A DNA stretch of 64,000 bases from positions 7,687,001 through 7,751,000 of the forward strand of contig NC_081150.1 in assembly GCF_958295425.1 (NCBI RefSeq), read 5' to 3'. The DNA is from Solea solea. Taxonomy: Eukaryota > Chordata > Actinopteri > Pleuronectiformes > Soleidae. Position 1 is the stretch's first letter, and each line of letters starts with the position of its first letter. Below are positions 46,101 to 59,115 of the stretch, in pieces. The position numbers and the translations under genes were made by a program. Under the pieces are notes generated by a model, which was given only the letters and a program-made list of their open reading frames with translations, made no database searches and was not told where the DNA came from.

Positions 46101-47564
46101 TGTGTGGCGTTTGTCTGCTTTCAAACAATGACCCGGTTCACGGGGAGAGTCGGCTGTTAAGTGTCCCTGTTTGAAAAAGATGAAAGCAGCACTCGCAAAA
46201 AAAACACATACATGTAGTTAAGGACACAATCAAAAGAAATAACAAATCAGCATAGACATTCTGGAGGTCTTTGTTGTCGCCCCGTCACACCCAGCAGAAG
46301 TGGTTCACTGTCGGTGGCATCGCCGGGAAAAAAAAAAAGAGCGCGCTGTTGTTAGAGCTTTCATGACGTGTGACTAAGCTTCTCTTTGCAGATCTGAGGA
46401 GCCAAATACAAACTTCTAAGACGTCTGGATCCTGGAACAGCTTGCTGACAAGTTATCTGTTTTCCCTGCCTCCTCAAATCTCATAATTTAATGCAGCGTG
46501 TTCCCTGAAACTGAGACTGTGTGACTGGCATTACTAAAGGACATTTCAGAGGACAGTGAGATACAGCGATGTAGAGATTCTGACTGAAACCGCAGACGAG
46601 CGAGTACTACAAACCCACATCTTTACAGGCCGCGTGGTATTTGTGGATACGATAGCGGCCTTGTCTGTGTCAAAGACGACCGATGTGTTTGTTTGTTGAG
46701 TTTTATTTAAAGTCCTGTGTAAATGTGTAAATCAGACAGAGGCATTAGTCTTCAATTCCTCTGAGCTGTGTTCTCTGAGCTGCGCCACATCGCCGTTTGT
46801 CAGCGTTGAGGAATTGCAGCTGTCGAAAATGATGCGGCCCCATTAGTGACGGAATTCAAGCTGAGACGGAGCCAGACAGAAAAGCACTGTGGGGACAAGA
46901 TGATAACAAGGTACTCAGTGGAGGTTTGAGGGATGATGTTTGTGCATCACTCTCCATGTGTGTCTGATGAGAATGGGGATGGAGGGGTTAAGATGAAGAC
47001 CGAGAGAGTGTGTGTGGAGGATAAAAGAGACAGAAATAGTTAAGGGAGAAAAATACGGGGGAGATAAGATGAGACAAATTGAGGTGGGAACAATGAGACT
47101 GGGGAGCAAGGAAGAGTGACTCGGGCCGTAATCAGTGAAAGGAAATGGTGAAACATACAAATCAAAGTGGTGACTGAACCAATTGAGTTGACCAGAGAGA
47201 GAGACAGTCACACAATACTTGGCAGGTTTATACACAGGGAGCAGATGATTGCTCATCATTTCACCTCTGAACTATCATGTGCATCAAGACGCAGGCATGT
47301 TATAACTGCCGCAAAGAAAACAATCTAATGATTGAAAGGAGTGACATGGATTATATATATATAAAGTGCATTTCATCATTTAGCTCTCAGTCCGATGCTG
47401 TTAGAGGAGAAAAACACTGCACCAGTGGTGGCTCCAAATGGGACTCAAAAAAGCAATTCTTACTACAAAAGTTGGTCATTACTTTTTTACATTTTCATTT
47501 TACCATTTCCTGACATTATGGTGGTGGTTTGACACACCTAACTTCCCGTAGACAACTACAATGA

Positions 47565-47765
47565 CAACTTGACTAGCCGGCCTTCTATTGGTTGACGGCG
47601 TTGATGCACAAAACATCCGAGAGCAGAGAAGAAGAGCTCGAGCTTTAGCGCAGGAAGTTTGAGCACGAGCAGAGCAAATTTGAGTGCGAGAGCAGAGTTT
47701 TGAGAGACAATATCACAAAATCTGAACGTGAAATCAATAAATAACGTGATATAAAATGAATCATA
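47565..47765. repeat. Probable dispersed repeat with internal GAGCAGAG units
   Basis: The stretch has CCGGCCTTCTATTGGTTGAC and repeated GAGCAGAG/GAGCACGAG units between 47600 and 47700. The local GC is higher than the surroundings. Family unknown. Confidence 0.4.
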
Positions 47766-48589
47766 ACTTTGATTCAACAACACATGAGAATATACAAGGA
47801 GTTGTGTATTATTCCCAATGCAATTTACCATGTGTGCAGCTGTGCCGTGTGAGCACTAAGGGTTAATCGATCGTGAGTTGCAGTCGTCTACATATATGAC
47901 CGCTACATGCCCCAAACATGGGTCCATTTTTGACCCAATAAACGAAAACTATAACCTTTACAATCATTAGTTAGGTTACTTAACATAGAGAAGACTGCTT
48001 TGTCTGTGATATTGTCATCCAGGTTCATCCTTGGACGAGAGGTGAAATGTCTTCAACTTAACTCAAACAAGTCCAGACACATACAACTACAGGAGGGGAA
48101 GAAAAAAACCAAAAAAAAAAACAAAAACATCTGGCATATTGAGAATAAAAGCAGAGACACACACATTAACACAAACACTGTGATTACAGCGTCAGCACCA
48201 CGGACAGCGTAAACGGCTCTATATCAGCGTTGCGGTAAACAATTTACGCCACAAAGCTTTATTTACATCAGCGTGCACAGCCTATATTGTCTCTAAGACG
48301 TGTAATCCTACGCTAGTGGAGAGTAGTTCAGCCTAAACCAATTTAAGACTCTTCTCTGCATTAAGACATCTGGGACATAACAATGAGGCGAAGACGTGCA
48401 CAGCAGTCTGCAGGTGAAATTACACTTACAACGTATAAATATAAAGAGCAATATTTACAACAAAATTATGCCGAGGTTGTTATACGTTGGTGCATTACGA
48501 GCTAAAACACAATCAGAACGCAATTCTACCGGCAACCTTTAAATGACACACGGCCGCTCTGCAGAACAATAATGTGGCATTTATCAAGG

Positions 48590-48838
48590 AACAGGAACAC
48601 AGTGTGTTTGTGCGTGTGCCTGTGTTCCTCTTTAGGACCTTCAAAGGCATAAAGAGGACCTGGTCCTAATGAGGTAGAAACTGCATTTAGGTTAAGGCGA
48701 GGTATTACCCGGCTATGGTTATGGTTATGGTTAAGGTTAGGCATAATGCTTTGTTTAGACCGTCCAAATGAGTTCAAGTCAATGCGAGAGTCCTTAAATG
48801 GACAGCTGCTTGAACCGTGCGTGTGTGTGTGTCTGAAC
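48590..48838 (+). repeat. Microsatellite-flanked TTAGGG-like repeat, copy C
   Basis: GGACCTGGTCCTAATGAGG, three ATGGTT units, GGTTAAGGTTAGG, GACCGTCCAAATGAGTTC, TCCTTAAATGGACAGCTGC and a final TG tract. This is the reverse-oriented partner of the copy at 32840-33170. Confidence 0.65.
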
Positions 48839-51408
48839 GCTATGAGCAAAAAGAACTGTGTGTGCTGCGTGTGTGAGCAGTGTACCAGCGCATCCGAACA
48901 TGCATGCTAAAGGTGGGATTGCATAATTACTCCTATAGAAATATAATTATAAGCTTGAAATGTGGCAATTATAGGACGAGATTAGACTGTGACTTGGCGG
49001 AGAAGCAGCGCGTATGACAGGTTCTAATCTCCATTAGGTATTTTAGGGTGCATTTATCTGATGCTATCTATAACAAGAACGACACCTGGTCTTTGAATTT
49101 CCAGGTAATTATCGTGGAATTAGACTTTACTTCACTCTTTTTGTCCTCAGTGGACAATACACCTGCGTCGATGCTTATCGTCTCACGGCCATGCCTGATT
49201 TTCAGTTGATTTTAAGTTTTTGCACATTTGAGATATTTTTTGAGTGTGGAACTCAATGTTTATGACAAACAAAAAGCCAGGGTCAAGATCCTCACAAAAA
49301 GCAACTAAAGCACCAAAATCAAAAGCATGCAGAAGGTCAAAAGTCACTGACTGGGATTGAAAATGTTATTTCATTGAAATTCACTTGGACGGCATGTTTG
49401 CTGGCTCTTCTCTGAGCTGATTGTCTCCTCAGACCCACTTGCCCCCGCATACTTCCATCATCTCCCCGCAGACAATCGGAAAATGTAATTTCTTTTGGCT
49501 GAATGAATGGTTTGGAGAGTGCATGAACGCCAGCTCGGGCAATGTATGTCTCTGTCTTGGTGTGGAGCATACTCTTCACAAGGACAATACTAAAACAGCA
49601 AAAAAGGTCAAATAGTGTGCGGTACAAGGGGGATACCTTTACTTTTCAGGTTACGTTGAGTCTTTCTGGTCCAGTCAGTACTTCTGGAGACAACAAGCGA
49701 TTGAAGCAATAGGAAAAATAAAGTATGTAAACATTTTCCATGTGTCACTGCTTCCATTGTACAAAAAAGCTACAGCTATTCAAGGCAAACCTGAATTGCT
49801 TTTTCTCCTTTCACTTTAAAAATATGTTTTCACTCAGGAGAAAAGCTAATCAGGATTCCCGTGTCTGATCTCTTCCGCTGCCCTCAATATAATTTTATAG
49901 CAACTAGAGAAGTACTCTGTTTCTGAACAAATCCATTTGAGCTGCGTTTGAAACCCCAAATAGGAAGTTTCCCAGCGATTGGCAGAAATACGCTCATGAC
50001 ATGTTAACAAAGCACCAATGAATTCTAAATAAGAAGCCTCTCTGGAATGGCGACGTCGTGTGTTGTTGTGGCTGTGCCCTCTCGCTCTCCGTTTATTACG
50101 TCTGTTGCAAACTGAAGGAGGAGAAGGAGGGGGAACAAAGGATGTTGCAATGCTTCCAGCAAACAAACCTTGACACAGGATTTGGGGAACTGCACTTCTC
50201 AAGATGCAGTAAGAGGAAGCAGGCAAACAAAGAAACACTTGGCAGTCTGCATGCAATATGAGGATATAGTTCATCATTTCTTTGCGAGATGAAGAAGATG
50301 GCACTGGTGCAATGCAACAGTGCACAGCCCCCTTTTTTTTTTACACTTCACTGGTTCTGATTATGAGTCCTTTCATCATTTTGTTCAAGTGTGAGTGTAC
50401 GAGAGTTTTCATGTCTGTGCATAAGTGACAATGACATGAGAGGAGCCTCTTCAAATTGAAATGTTTGCTGAAGCCAGGGTGATGGTCCTTAAGTAATTTT
50501 CCTTCCTTTCTTCGGTTTAAGTATCTTCAAGTGACAGTCACACGGCGCATTTGGTGTCACATTGATAACGGGATTTGCAGCTTTGAGATATATGACAATC
50601 TTGAGCAAAAGTCTCAGCCCCAGTTTGCAGCTAAAAGAGCATTTTGTTTTTTAAATGAGTCGCTTTAATTGTTTGTTTTTTTTTCTTCCAGTTGGCAAGA
50701 AACTAGTTTTTTTTTTTTTTGCACTTCCCATAACTAACTTCACATGTAGTTTGCCATGCAGTGACACTCATTAGAGCATGAAATTGAGCAGTGTTACTTG
50801 GCATTATACAAAACTGACAAGGGAGAGGAAGGAGGGAAATAGTGACAAGAGAACGAATGCAAAGAACACTGTGTTCCTATGCAATGTTGATAAACTATCA
50901 AGAGCTCAACCTTGACTTGTAATCATTACAAATTTGTCTCTGACAAAAATATTGAGAGTTTAGTCCACTGGATCAAACAGTATTCATAGTAGCCTGATCC
51001 TAATACGTCCAAAAAAAGTATGAGGAACAAAACTAAATTGCAGAGTTTGCACACACCAGATATCAAGTATACTAAAAACTACAAGATATAATCTTTCCTC
51101 CTGGAATATAATGCATTAGAATGAACTTAGTTACTTTCCCACCAGTGGGAACAACTGAAGCCCACATATTCCTGCCTGATCAAACCAGCGAGGACCAATG
51201 GCGTGTCCACATTTAGCAACATCACCAATTAATAATCAATTTTAATTACACTGAGTCACATGCCTCAATATTGAAATAAGCAGCCAGTGCTGCATTCACA
51301 ACTGCAGTCTGCTGGTATGTACGCAAAACCCAAAAGACAAACACTAAAAGAGAATGGGCGTTGTGAGGAGGATCATTAATGAAAGACTTCAAACACAACG
51401 CTCACACT

Positions 51409-51780
51409 CAGCGCTGGGCGGTATAGCGGTTCCTACCAGAAACCGGTGTTTATCTCTATTATGATATGAATTTTTCATGTACCGCAAGACTGGGAAATGA
51501 CAAACACTGTTTGAGGGGAGGACCCTTTTCACTGCTGCACCACACATGCTAAGGGCTTGGCTGGAGAAGCAACAGCGGTAGTAACTGCAGCAAAGAGCAA
51601 TTTATTCCACCACCTTAGCAGAAAACATGTGTTAGAGCACTCACACACACACACACACACTCATTCATGTGCGCTTCTCTCTCGCTGGAGCACTCACTGG
51701 TGCTCATGCATGACAAAAAATACTGTTGTGTAGCGTTGAATTTTGACAAATACCGCGCTATAAATGTTTGGTCATACTCA
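51409..51780. mobile_element. hAT-like or MITE-like non-autonomous element remnant
   Basis: It starts CAGCGCTGGGCGGTATAGCG with ACCGGTGTTT, and ends GTGTAGCGTTGAATTTTGAC with AATACCGCGCTATAAATG and GGTCATAC. This matches the layout of a frequent fish repeat whose ends are inverted GGCGGTAT/ATACCGCC; the right terminus is eroded. A CA tract lies inside (51642-51661). No transposase. Confidence 0.5.
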
Positions 51781-52710
51781 TCCTACATTGATAAAGTGTA
51801 TGTATAAATGTGGGATACATGTTCAGGCACATGCATAGTGAAATAATCCACAGTGTAAAGAAGGCCTGTGTTACTAACACTGAGAGGGTTTTGAATTTAA
51901 ACATGAGCCGTGCCGTTGTGGGGGTTGTACTTGAGAAGACCACAGTTCTAGATTTCCACATGTGCACTGCTACCTGAAACATACTGCAGAAGCACAACAT
52001 CTGTGAAGTGGCTGTGTGTAGTAAGGTCATAAAAAAAACCTGTTTCTCCATGGAGTTTTAAAATAGGAGGGTTTCACTGTGTGCTGGGAAGACAGAGAGC
52101 AGGGGAGGAGGAGTGTGTCTCCGGGGTAATTCAGCTCTGATCGCGGCGCACTGTCATGAAAGTCCAAGGAGGGAAGCCAATGCATCACACTGCAGCTCTG
52201 TCCAGAGTGCACTCTTATGATTGATCACCTCACACTCCACTTTAATTTAAAGTCAAAGGCATCTATAGATACCTGTCAAAACGGAGCAACCTGTAATGTC
52301 TCCTCACAGGCCAGGACCTCCACTTCTTCAAATGAGAAGACGCCAAACACTGAGCAGAGCTGTGGCAGCACAAGTCCGGGACTGTAAGCAAGAGAAAGAA
52401 GCCGGGCCTGGTGATCACTCATCGTGCCGTTTCGTTTCTGGCAGCTGTGACAAAAAGTCTAAGGTGTTCGCCGGCGATTTGAGACCAAGATGGATTGTAG
52501 CCGATGAAGTCCTATTAAATGTCAAGTGAGTGTCCGCTGCTAACAAAAGCTATATCAGATATGGTATTAAAAATCTGCAATTCCTCAAAAGGCCTCACCG
52601 GTGACATGAATAAACAGCAAACATTTGCAAAGGACCCAGAGGTGAATTTCAATGCACCTTTACTATTAACATCAAGCACAATATGATTAGGTAAGTACTT
52701 CATGAACTAC

Positions 52711-52862
52711 TACCATCCATCCATCCATTTTCTACTGCCAATTTACCTAATCCCCATATTGCATGTTTTTGGACTGTGGGAGGAAACCGGAGAACCCGGA
52801 GAAAACCCTCACACACACGGGAAGAACATGCAAACTCCATGCAGAAAGGCCCTTGTTCTGAG
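52711..52862 (+). repeat. Teleost dispersed repeat, internally deleted copy
   Basis: It begins CCATCCATCCATCCATTTTC, skips the middle of the family, and continues with ATGTTTTTGGACTGTGGGAG, AACCCGGAGAAAACCC and GAACATGCAAACTCCATGC. It keeps the 3' end that the 36.1 kb copy lacks. Confidence 0.7.
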
Positions 52863-55365
52863 CGGTCACAAACACCGGGTCTTCGTGCTACACCAACCGT
52901 GTGGCCCTTAATGAACTGCTTGTATTGTCAAATTACATCACGTGATTTAATACCAGAGCATTATTATCATCTAAACCAAGGTGGCAAAATGTGCTTCCCA
53001 CTTACACAAACTAAATATTCTAATGCTTGAGGAGTTTAATCATTAATAATATAAGACAATGCAGATCAAAAATTTAATCAGAATTGGCCAGATCAATACC
53101 CCATTAGCCTTCACCAACTAATCTATGCACCACCCAAAAAACTGCTAGACTCCTCTGGACTTTTTCATGTGGCCTCCAACTATCACAGGCTTATCATTAA
53201 AGCAGACCCTCAGGGTCCCTGCTGGCTAAAACCCTATTCTGGATTGTTGTCTGTGACCTCCACTCATGCATTTACAATGCAGGACCTTGCCCTGCAGGGC
53301 ATGACAGGCACCACCAGAGTATCAGGAAGCAGGTAATGAATATTTGACATGATCTCAGGTTAAAGGTCTACGGGCACTACACAGCCACACGTGTGCACTT
53401 TGGACACCGAGAGACCCGTGAACCGACTTTGCTTTTGCAAACTCAAAATCTAGGTTGCAACGAATAATTGACAAAAAAAACTTTGATGATAATTGTCTGT
53501 TACGCCATCTTATATACACCGTGAAGCCGACATACTATGGAGTGAGTCATGCCTCTTGCCATTTTGAACTTCATTGGTTAAGTGTCTAAAACAACCTCAA
53601 GCTACATTTAACAGCTGGTAACTAAATTTTATTTTGTGGGATTTATTAACCAATTAGGTAATTTATGGTTTGACTTGTCCACTATAAAAATAGTAGATAC
53701 TCAAAATGTGCCTGTCAGTGCATGGCAAGGTTATAAAAAGAATATATAGCCAAAACAATGATTTTGCTTTCTGAAGTGAAAACAATTCTGTGACGTCACT
53801 ATTTTTATTATTATTATGAAATAGACGGGGGATGTGGAGCGCGGTGGTCGTGGTGGTCTAAAACACTTGAGTCCACACTGAACTTCATTCAGCTCCATCG
53901 TGTTGTATTATCCACAGATAATAGCAGGGTGTTAATGAAGGCAGACAGAATCCCTTGTGTTTGCAGCACAGAGAGGGCCTTCACATTAGCCTTGAGCAAA
54001 CTAACTCGCACGACACCCACGGTAAGAGACGAGTACGTGTCTAGTTTGTTCTTTTCATATGCAGCAAACTACGTCTGATCTCGCCATGTCATCCCGCTGC
54101 TCTAAATCTGTGTCTGCACTCGCAAAACGTGTGCATGTGCACATGTATTATGTGCGTCTGCCTCATGGAATCACATTTTTGGACACACTCCATTTAACAC
54201 AGTAAGTGATACGAGTGCCTGTGCCCCGATCAGAAAACAGAGAGGGAGTAAATCAATGTCCAGTCATGAAGCCAAAAGGGTCAAAGGAGAGTTTGGTCTC
54301 ACGCAGAAAAGCTGAGCATTGAGCTACTACCAGATACTGCACACGGCAGCGTGACAAGCCGACAAAATGGTTTACTCATATTATCAAAACGTTCACTCAA
54401 GATTTGCATATAATTCTTTATCAGCTGAAGAATCCAGTAAACAGGTGTATTACGTTTGCCTCAATTAGAGCAGTTGAGGCAAATGTGCCAACATACAGTA
54501 CATGTTGTCACATTTCTGTTTCTTCTCTGTACTGCCGCTGTAACCGCGGTACTTTAACATGTTGTGACACACAATGTCAACAAGTGCGACAATGTTAAGA
54601 TACGTCAAACAACAGCATTTCCACTGTGCACCATTCAAAGCTGTCCACTTAACTTGAACGCTGCCAGCCGGGGGGGGGGTGGAATTTCACAGTCAGTGTT
54701 GCAGATCATAAAGGCTTTTATTGACTCGTGCGCCACACTATCATCTTACCACGCCAAACTTAATGTGAGCCTGACGTGCGTTACATGTTCGGCTTGAGAG
54801 TGCTCAGGCCAAACTGTCTCCTGCTCTGTACTGAGCGGTCCACTCGGTGCCACAGGCATGACAGAGCTTCTCTAATAGTCAGTGCTTAGTCAAAGTAGAC
54901 AGCCCTAAAATGTAAAAATCAATCATGGGTGACAGCTCATTTGGGCTAGCTAACAGAGGAAGGCATAGAAAGAGAAGAAAAGGGTAGAAATTCCAATTGC
55001 ACACTCGGTGCCCATTTGCACCATTGGATGTGTGTAACCTCCGGCTGATGCTGTTGGGGCCTCCGTCCAGTTGTGTAATGAGCATGCTGTGGGCGTAACT
55101 TGTTCTCCCACGTCAAATATTCGAAGTGAGTACTGCATTGTTAAGAAGATTCAGGTGCTGTTACTCGGAGGCTGAGAGATGAGATCGCAGGTGGAAATGC
55201 ATTATCTTGCTATCACACTGTGACAGCAAAATTATCCTATATAGGATAACCTGAACCTGGCTGTCATGAGGTGAATGGAATAATTAGAAAACAGCACGCT
55301 AGACTGCCAAAAGACTAAAGCAATATATATATAGTCCCTTTTAGCAGACATTGCTTGATACGAGT

Positions 55366-55387
55366 CTTCATCGTCTTCATCGTCTTC
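55366..55387. repeat. Short (TCGTCTTCA)n minisatellite
   Basis: About two and a half copies of a nine-base unit. It gives an Asp/Glu-rich string in a chance minus-strand frame. Confidence 0.7.
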
Positions 55388-56136
55388 AGCCCCGCGCTGA
55401 CGGCTGCTTACGTGACCCATTTAACCTCCTATCAAAACAGCCCAGTCTGTTCAACGACCTTCGCGTCACCCGTGGACCGAGCCCCACAGTGACCTGTCGT
55501 GATCATGAAGTCAAACTGCTCAGGACTAATATAATTCCATCAAAGCAATAAGATAATGAAACACAGGAGACATCCTCCCCTCGTTTCCGTCTCGTCTGCC
55601 CTCCCTCCACATATCCTCACGGAAGCTCCGTGTTTCATAAGAGCTGCACTGGCCACTCTCAGTAGGCGATGAGTGAAGGGCACCTTGGGGAATTTTATGA
55701 TCCATGACGAAGCGTCCAGGATCATTTTGGATGTATGCATGTGTCACTGCATATTAACAATGGCCTCTGTCTCATGAAAGCGCCGGCACACCTTCAAAAG
55801 AGATAATTTAATCTTCTCCCTGCTGAGCCTCGTCTCCTCTCTACGCCCGCTAATACTTTCCGTCAGAACCCCCAGTCAAAGGAGCCATTGGCTTTAAGAA
55901 GAAACGGGAAATAATAGTGGAAGTAAAGACAAGCATGGAGGAAATAAGCCCCAGATTTAGAACACAGCTGCAGAAGATAAACAGAGCTGATGAAGAATCC
56001 CTTTTCTTGTCTTAATGGATGTAAATTGAGTGATCATATAACGTTAGCACGGAAATAGCTGTTGAGGAAATGGACTTTTTTTTTTTACCTTTCTGTGTTA
56101 TCTATGCATCGCTGGGAACCATATGCAGCCACTAAA

Positions 56137-56149
56137 CCCCCCCCCCCCC
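56137..56149 (+). repeat. C homopolymer, 13 bases
   Basis: An uninterrupted C run. Confidence 0.88.
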
Positions 56150-58366
56150 TTATTAAAAATGACTATCTTGCAGTGCTCTTTTCTTCCTTCTGCCCCCGTT
56201 GTTGCACTATAAGTCTGCAAACAAGCAAAAGAACAAGAGAAGGATGCTCTAAAATGAGCTCCATGTGCCCTTTATCTCACAGAAAGATTTTATTCTCTTG
56301 AAAGAGCTGGCACCCCACGGTGAAACCAACAAACGAGGAGAGCATCGTTGGATCCTGGACTTGTTTGTGGGACGCCACAGTAAGCACTGTCAAAGCCAGA
56401 GCTTGGCTACTCATTATTCAGTGACTTCACGACATACAAAAAGCTACCAAGCTGAGGGGGAAACTCAACCCCAGTGCGTCACCTAATTAACGCCATGCGA
56501 TAATTGCATGTAAAATCAAAGTTGTTAACCTTAGATATCTGCTAATTTTACAGTCGATGCGGTTGGAGCGGAGGAACCGGCTAACCTCTGTCCAAGGGGA
56601 GACGTCTCCAATGAAACCCGCCATAAAAGAACCTCCATTATGTAAATAGACTCACCAGTACACTCCCCGTACACCAATAAAAACATTCATCGCACTAAGC
56701 AGCCACATATTAGCACACATGATGACGCACTGCTGTTGACAATAAGGCAACATCAGTTTATGAAGAAGACTCATAAAGCTATTAAAGTGGACATTAACAG
56801 TCCATCTAAAGAGTAATAACACGGAAAACAGCTAAGTCAGTGTCAAATATCAAATACAATATAGCACAGACCTGCAGATGGATGCACATTCAGGCTAAAC
56901 ATTATTTAAATACCGTAAAGGACACAGGAACTTAGATCTGTGTTCAACTTAATCAACTTAAAAAAGCCTTGCAGAACATTATAATCTTAACCAGTACCAG
57001 TGATTACCAGCAGCGACTCATGATTTTAAATTGAGAATATTGTCCATTTATTTTCTTCCCGATCTTTTAATACCATTAAGCTGTAGCTTTTATTAAGGTT
57101 GCCAATAGGGGGGCCACTGCATATCTGAGGAAAGCAGCACTCAAAACAAATGAGAGGAACAAAACAGGGACTATTTTATGTTCAGGGTTTTTGGCAAATC
57201 CATTTGCATTGCGAACAAGCCTGAATAAAAAGGCCAAATACAAGCCAAGAACTCTAATAACAGGCTTTGAAAATAGTACACAAGGACTTAAACGCTTTCG
57301 CTCACAAAACTGCTGTTATCAAAATCATGGGTAAATAATCTGCAGATATGCAATGACGCCTTCACAGGAGGCCACAGAGAAGAAAATCTAATTTCTCTTA
57401 ACCCTTTGTGAGAGAGGACTGTCTAATGGACTGTGTGGTGGATTGAGAACCTCATGCTTTTTATCAACCAGAGGCTCAGAATCAGAGCGGAGTGCTACAG
57501 GAGTTCAGTGATGGATCTTTATTGACAAACCACCTCCTTTCTTCGCTCCTAGGCAGTGGTGGAGAATGCTGAGAGGCTGTTTTCATAAGAAAGAAGCCTT
57601 TTTAAAATTCAAGTCCTATATGTGAGAAAATACACTAAACATTGACTGCAGGTCAATATAATCCTCTGAACAACACATATCAAAGCTTGAGCTGGTTCAG
57701 AATAACAATCCTTCTTTCATTTCATATCTAAATCAGTGTGACGGTTGGAGATTTGCACAGCTGTTCTTACTTCTGCTGCCATTTTAATACACACGTGTAC
57801 ATGTTCCTGTGTTTTCATGTATTTTCCTCAGTGTGTGTGTGTTCTGATTAATTAGCAAATCCAAAAGTGTCTGAAACCCCTGTGGGCAATAATCAGTGAG
57901 TGGGATTAAATGTTGTGATCAGAGAGAAGTTTAGATTGAGCACATATTTAATTAAGACAAAGACATCCACGTGTAATTATTTTCATCGCTTACAGTTTCT
58001 TCATTGCTCTTTCTATCAATGAAAGAATGAACTGAATTCATTATTTAAACTGTGTATCATCTACTCTCAATGACATTGTTTCCTGTAAAAAATCAAATAA
58101 AAATCCAACGTCTTTTTACCTTAAGCTGTTGGATCAGATCTCTGTGCACGTGTGACCGTGCGGTTCTGTGCCATATGTTAATGAGTTTGAGCACATTATG
58201 TCAGGGCAGTGAGCAATTTCCTCAGCTATTTCCCTCTTGCTGATTTAATGATGTTATCATCACGGTTCACTCCTACTCCCGCTACAAGTACGACGACTTG
58301 GACAAAAAGCCACTTAACGGCAACGCAAGTAAGTCAGAGGGCTTCTGCCTTTTGTTTTGCTTGCAA

Positions 58367-58368
<2 letters not shown>

Positions 58369-58395
<27 letters not shown>
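58369..58395. repeat. (GT)n microsatellite
   Basis: About 13 perfect GT units, 40 bases after the coding-like stretch at 58265-58328. Confidence 0.9.
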
Positions 58396-58400
<5 letters not shown>

Positions 58401-59093
58401 TAGAGGGAGAGAGAGAGCAGCAGACTAAGACATACAGGGATCGAAAGCAAAGCCATGCAAGTGTGATTCCCGCTATCTCTGTGTGAATGGACTGCACAGC
58501 TCAGAGAGTGCCATTTTATTCACTCGCATACCCTCTCAGCAAGCCCTGTTTGTGGCTGTGGTGAAATCCCCTGCTGTCTTTAAGGTTTTTGGGGGTTTTT
58601 TTTCAGTCGCCTCAGCACTCCTCAAGAGCACGGAGGAGGTGAAAGTGAGAAAGCCTCATCTGTCATCACAGTTTAGATCAGTGTCCTGCCCCCACGCCTG
58701 CTGCCTCCACGCCCCCCAGCGCCCTGCACCAAAACCTTAAGCAGCATATTATGCAACTTCAAAAAAAAAAAAGAAAAAAAAAAACAAGGTCAAGGAATTA
58801 TCCACAGAGAAATCATAGCAGATAAACAGGCGGGGAAGGGAAGCAAAGGAAGATCCTTTTCCTCCACCTTCTTCTTTCTGCCTGTGCCCACAGCACTGTG
58901 TGATTCAGTGGGAGGTCAGACTGGTGGAATGAGGAAGAGCCCGGCCAGCAGCATCTAATGCATACAAATGTCTGTGGACACACATTAATAGTCAAACAGA
59001 CGACGTGCACAAACACAACATTGACACACACACACGTCGAACACCGACAGCTGCAGAGATCACGATAGTTTTGGGATGCACTCCCCCGTGTTC

Positions 59094-59115
59094 TGTGTGT
59101 GTGTGTGTGTGTGTG
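59094..59115. repeat. (TG)n microsatellite
   Basis: About 11 perfect TG units. Confidence 0.88.

Noticed and set aside
49846..50325. 159-residue minus-strand open frame.
   Set aside because: No domain or motif was recognised; it overlaps other frames of similar quality and looks like chance.
52296..52529. 77-residue plus-strand frame ending near CAA|GTGAGT.
   Set aside because: The donor-like motif is isolated, the frame has no conserved motif, and no suitable partner exon was seen.
55232..55420. Acidic DDEDDEDS-like stretch on the minus strand.
   Set aside because: It is produced by a short nine-base tandem repeat, with no flanking exon structure.
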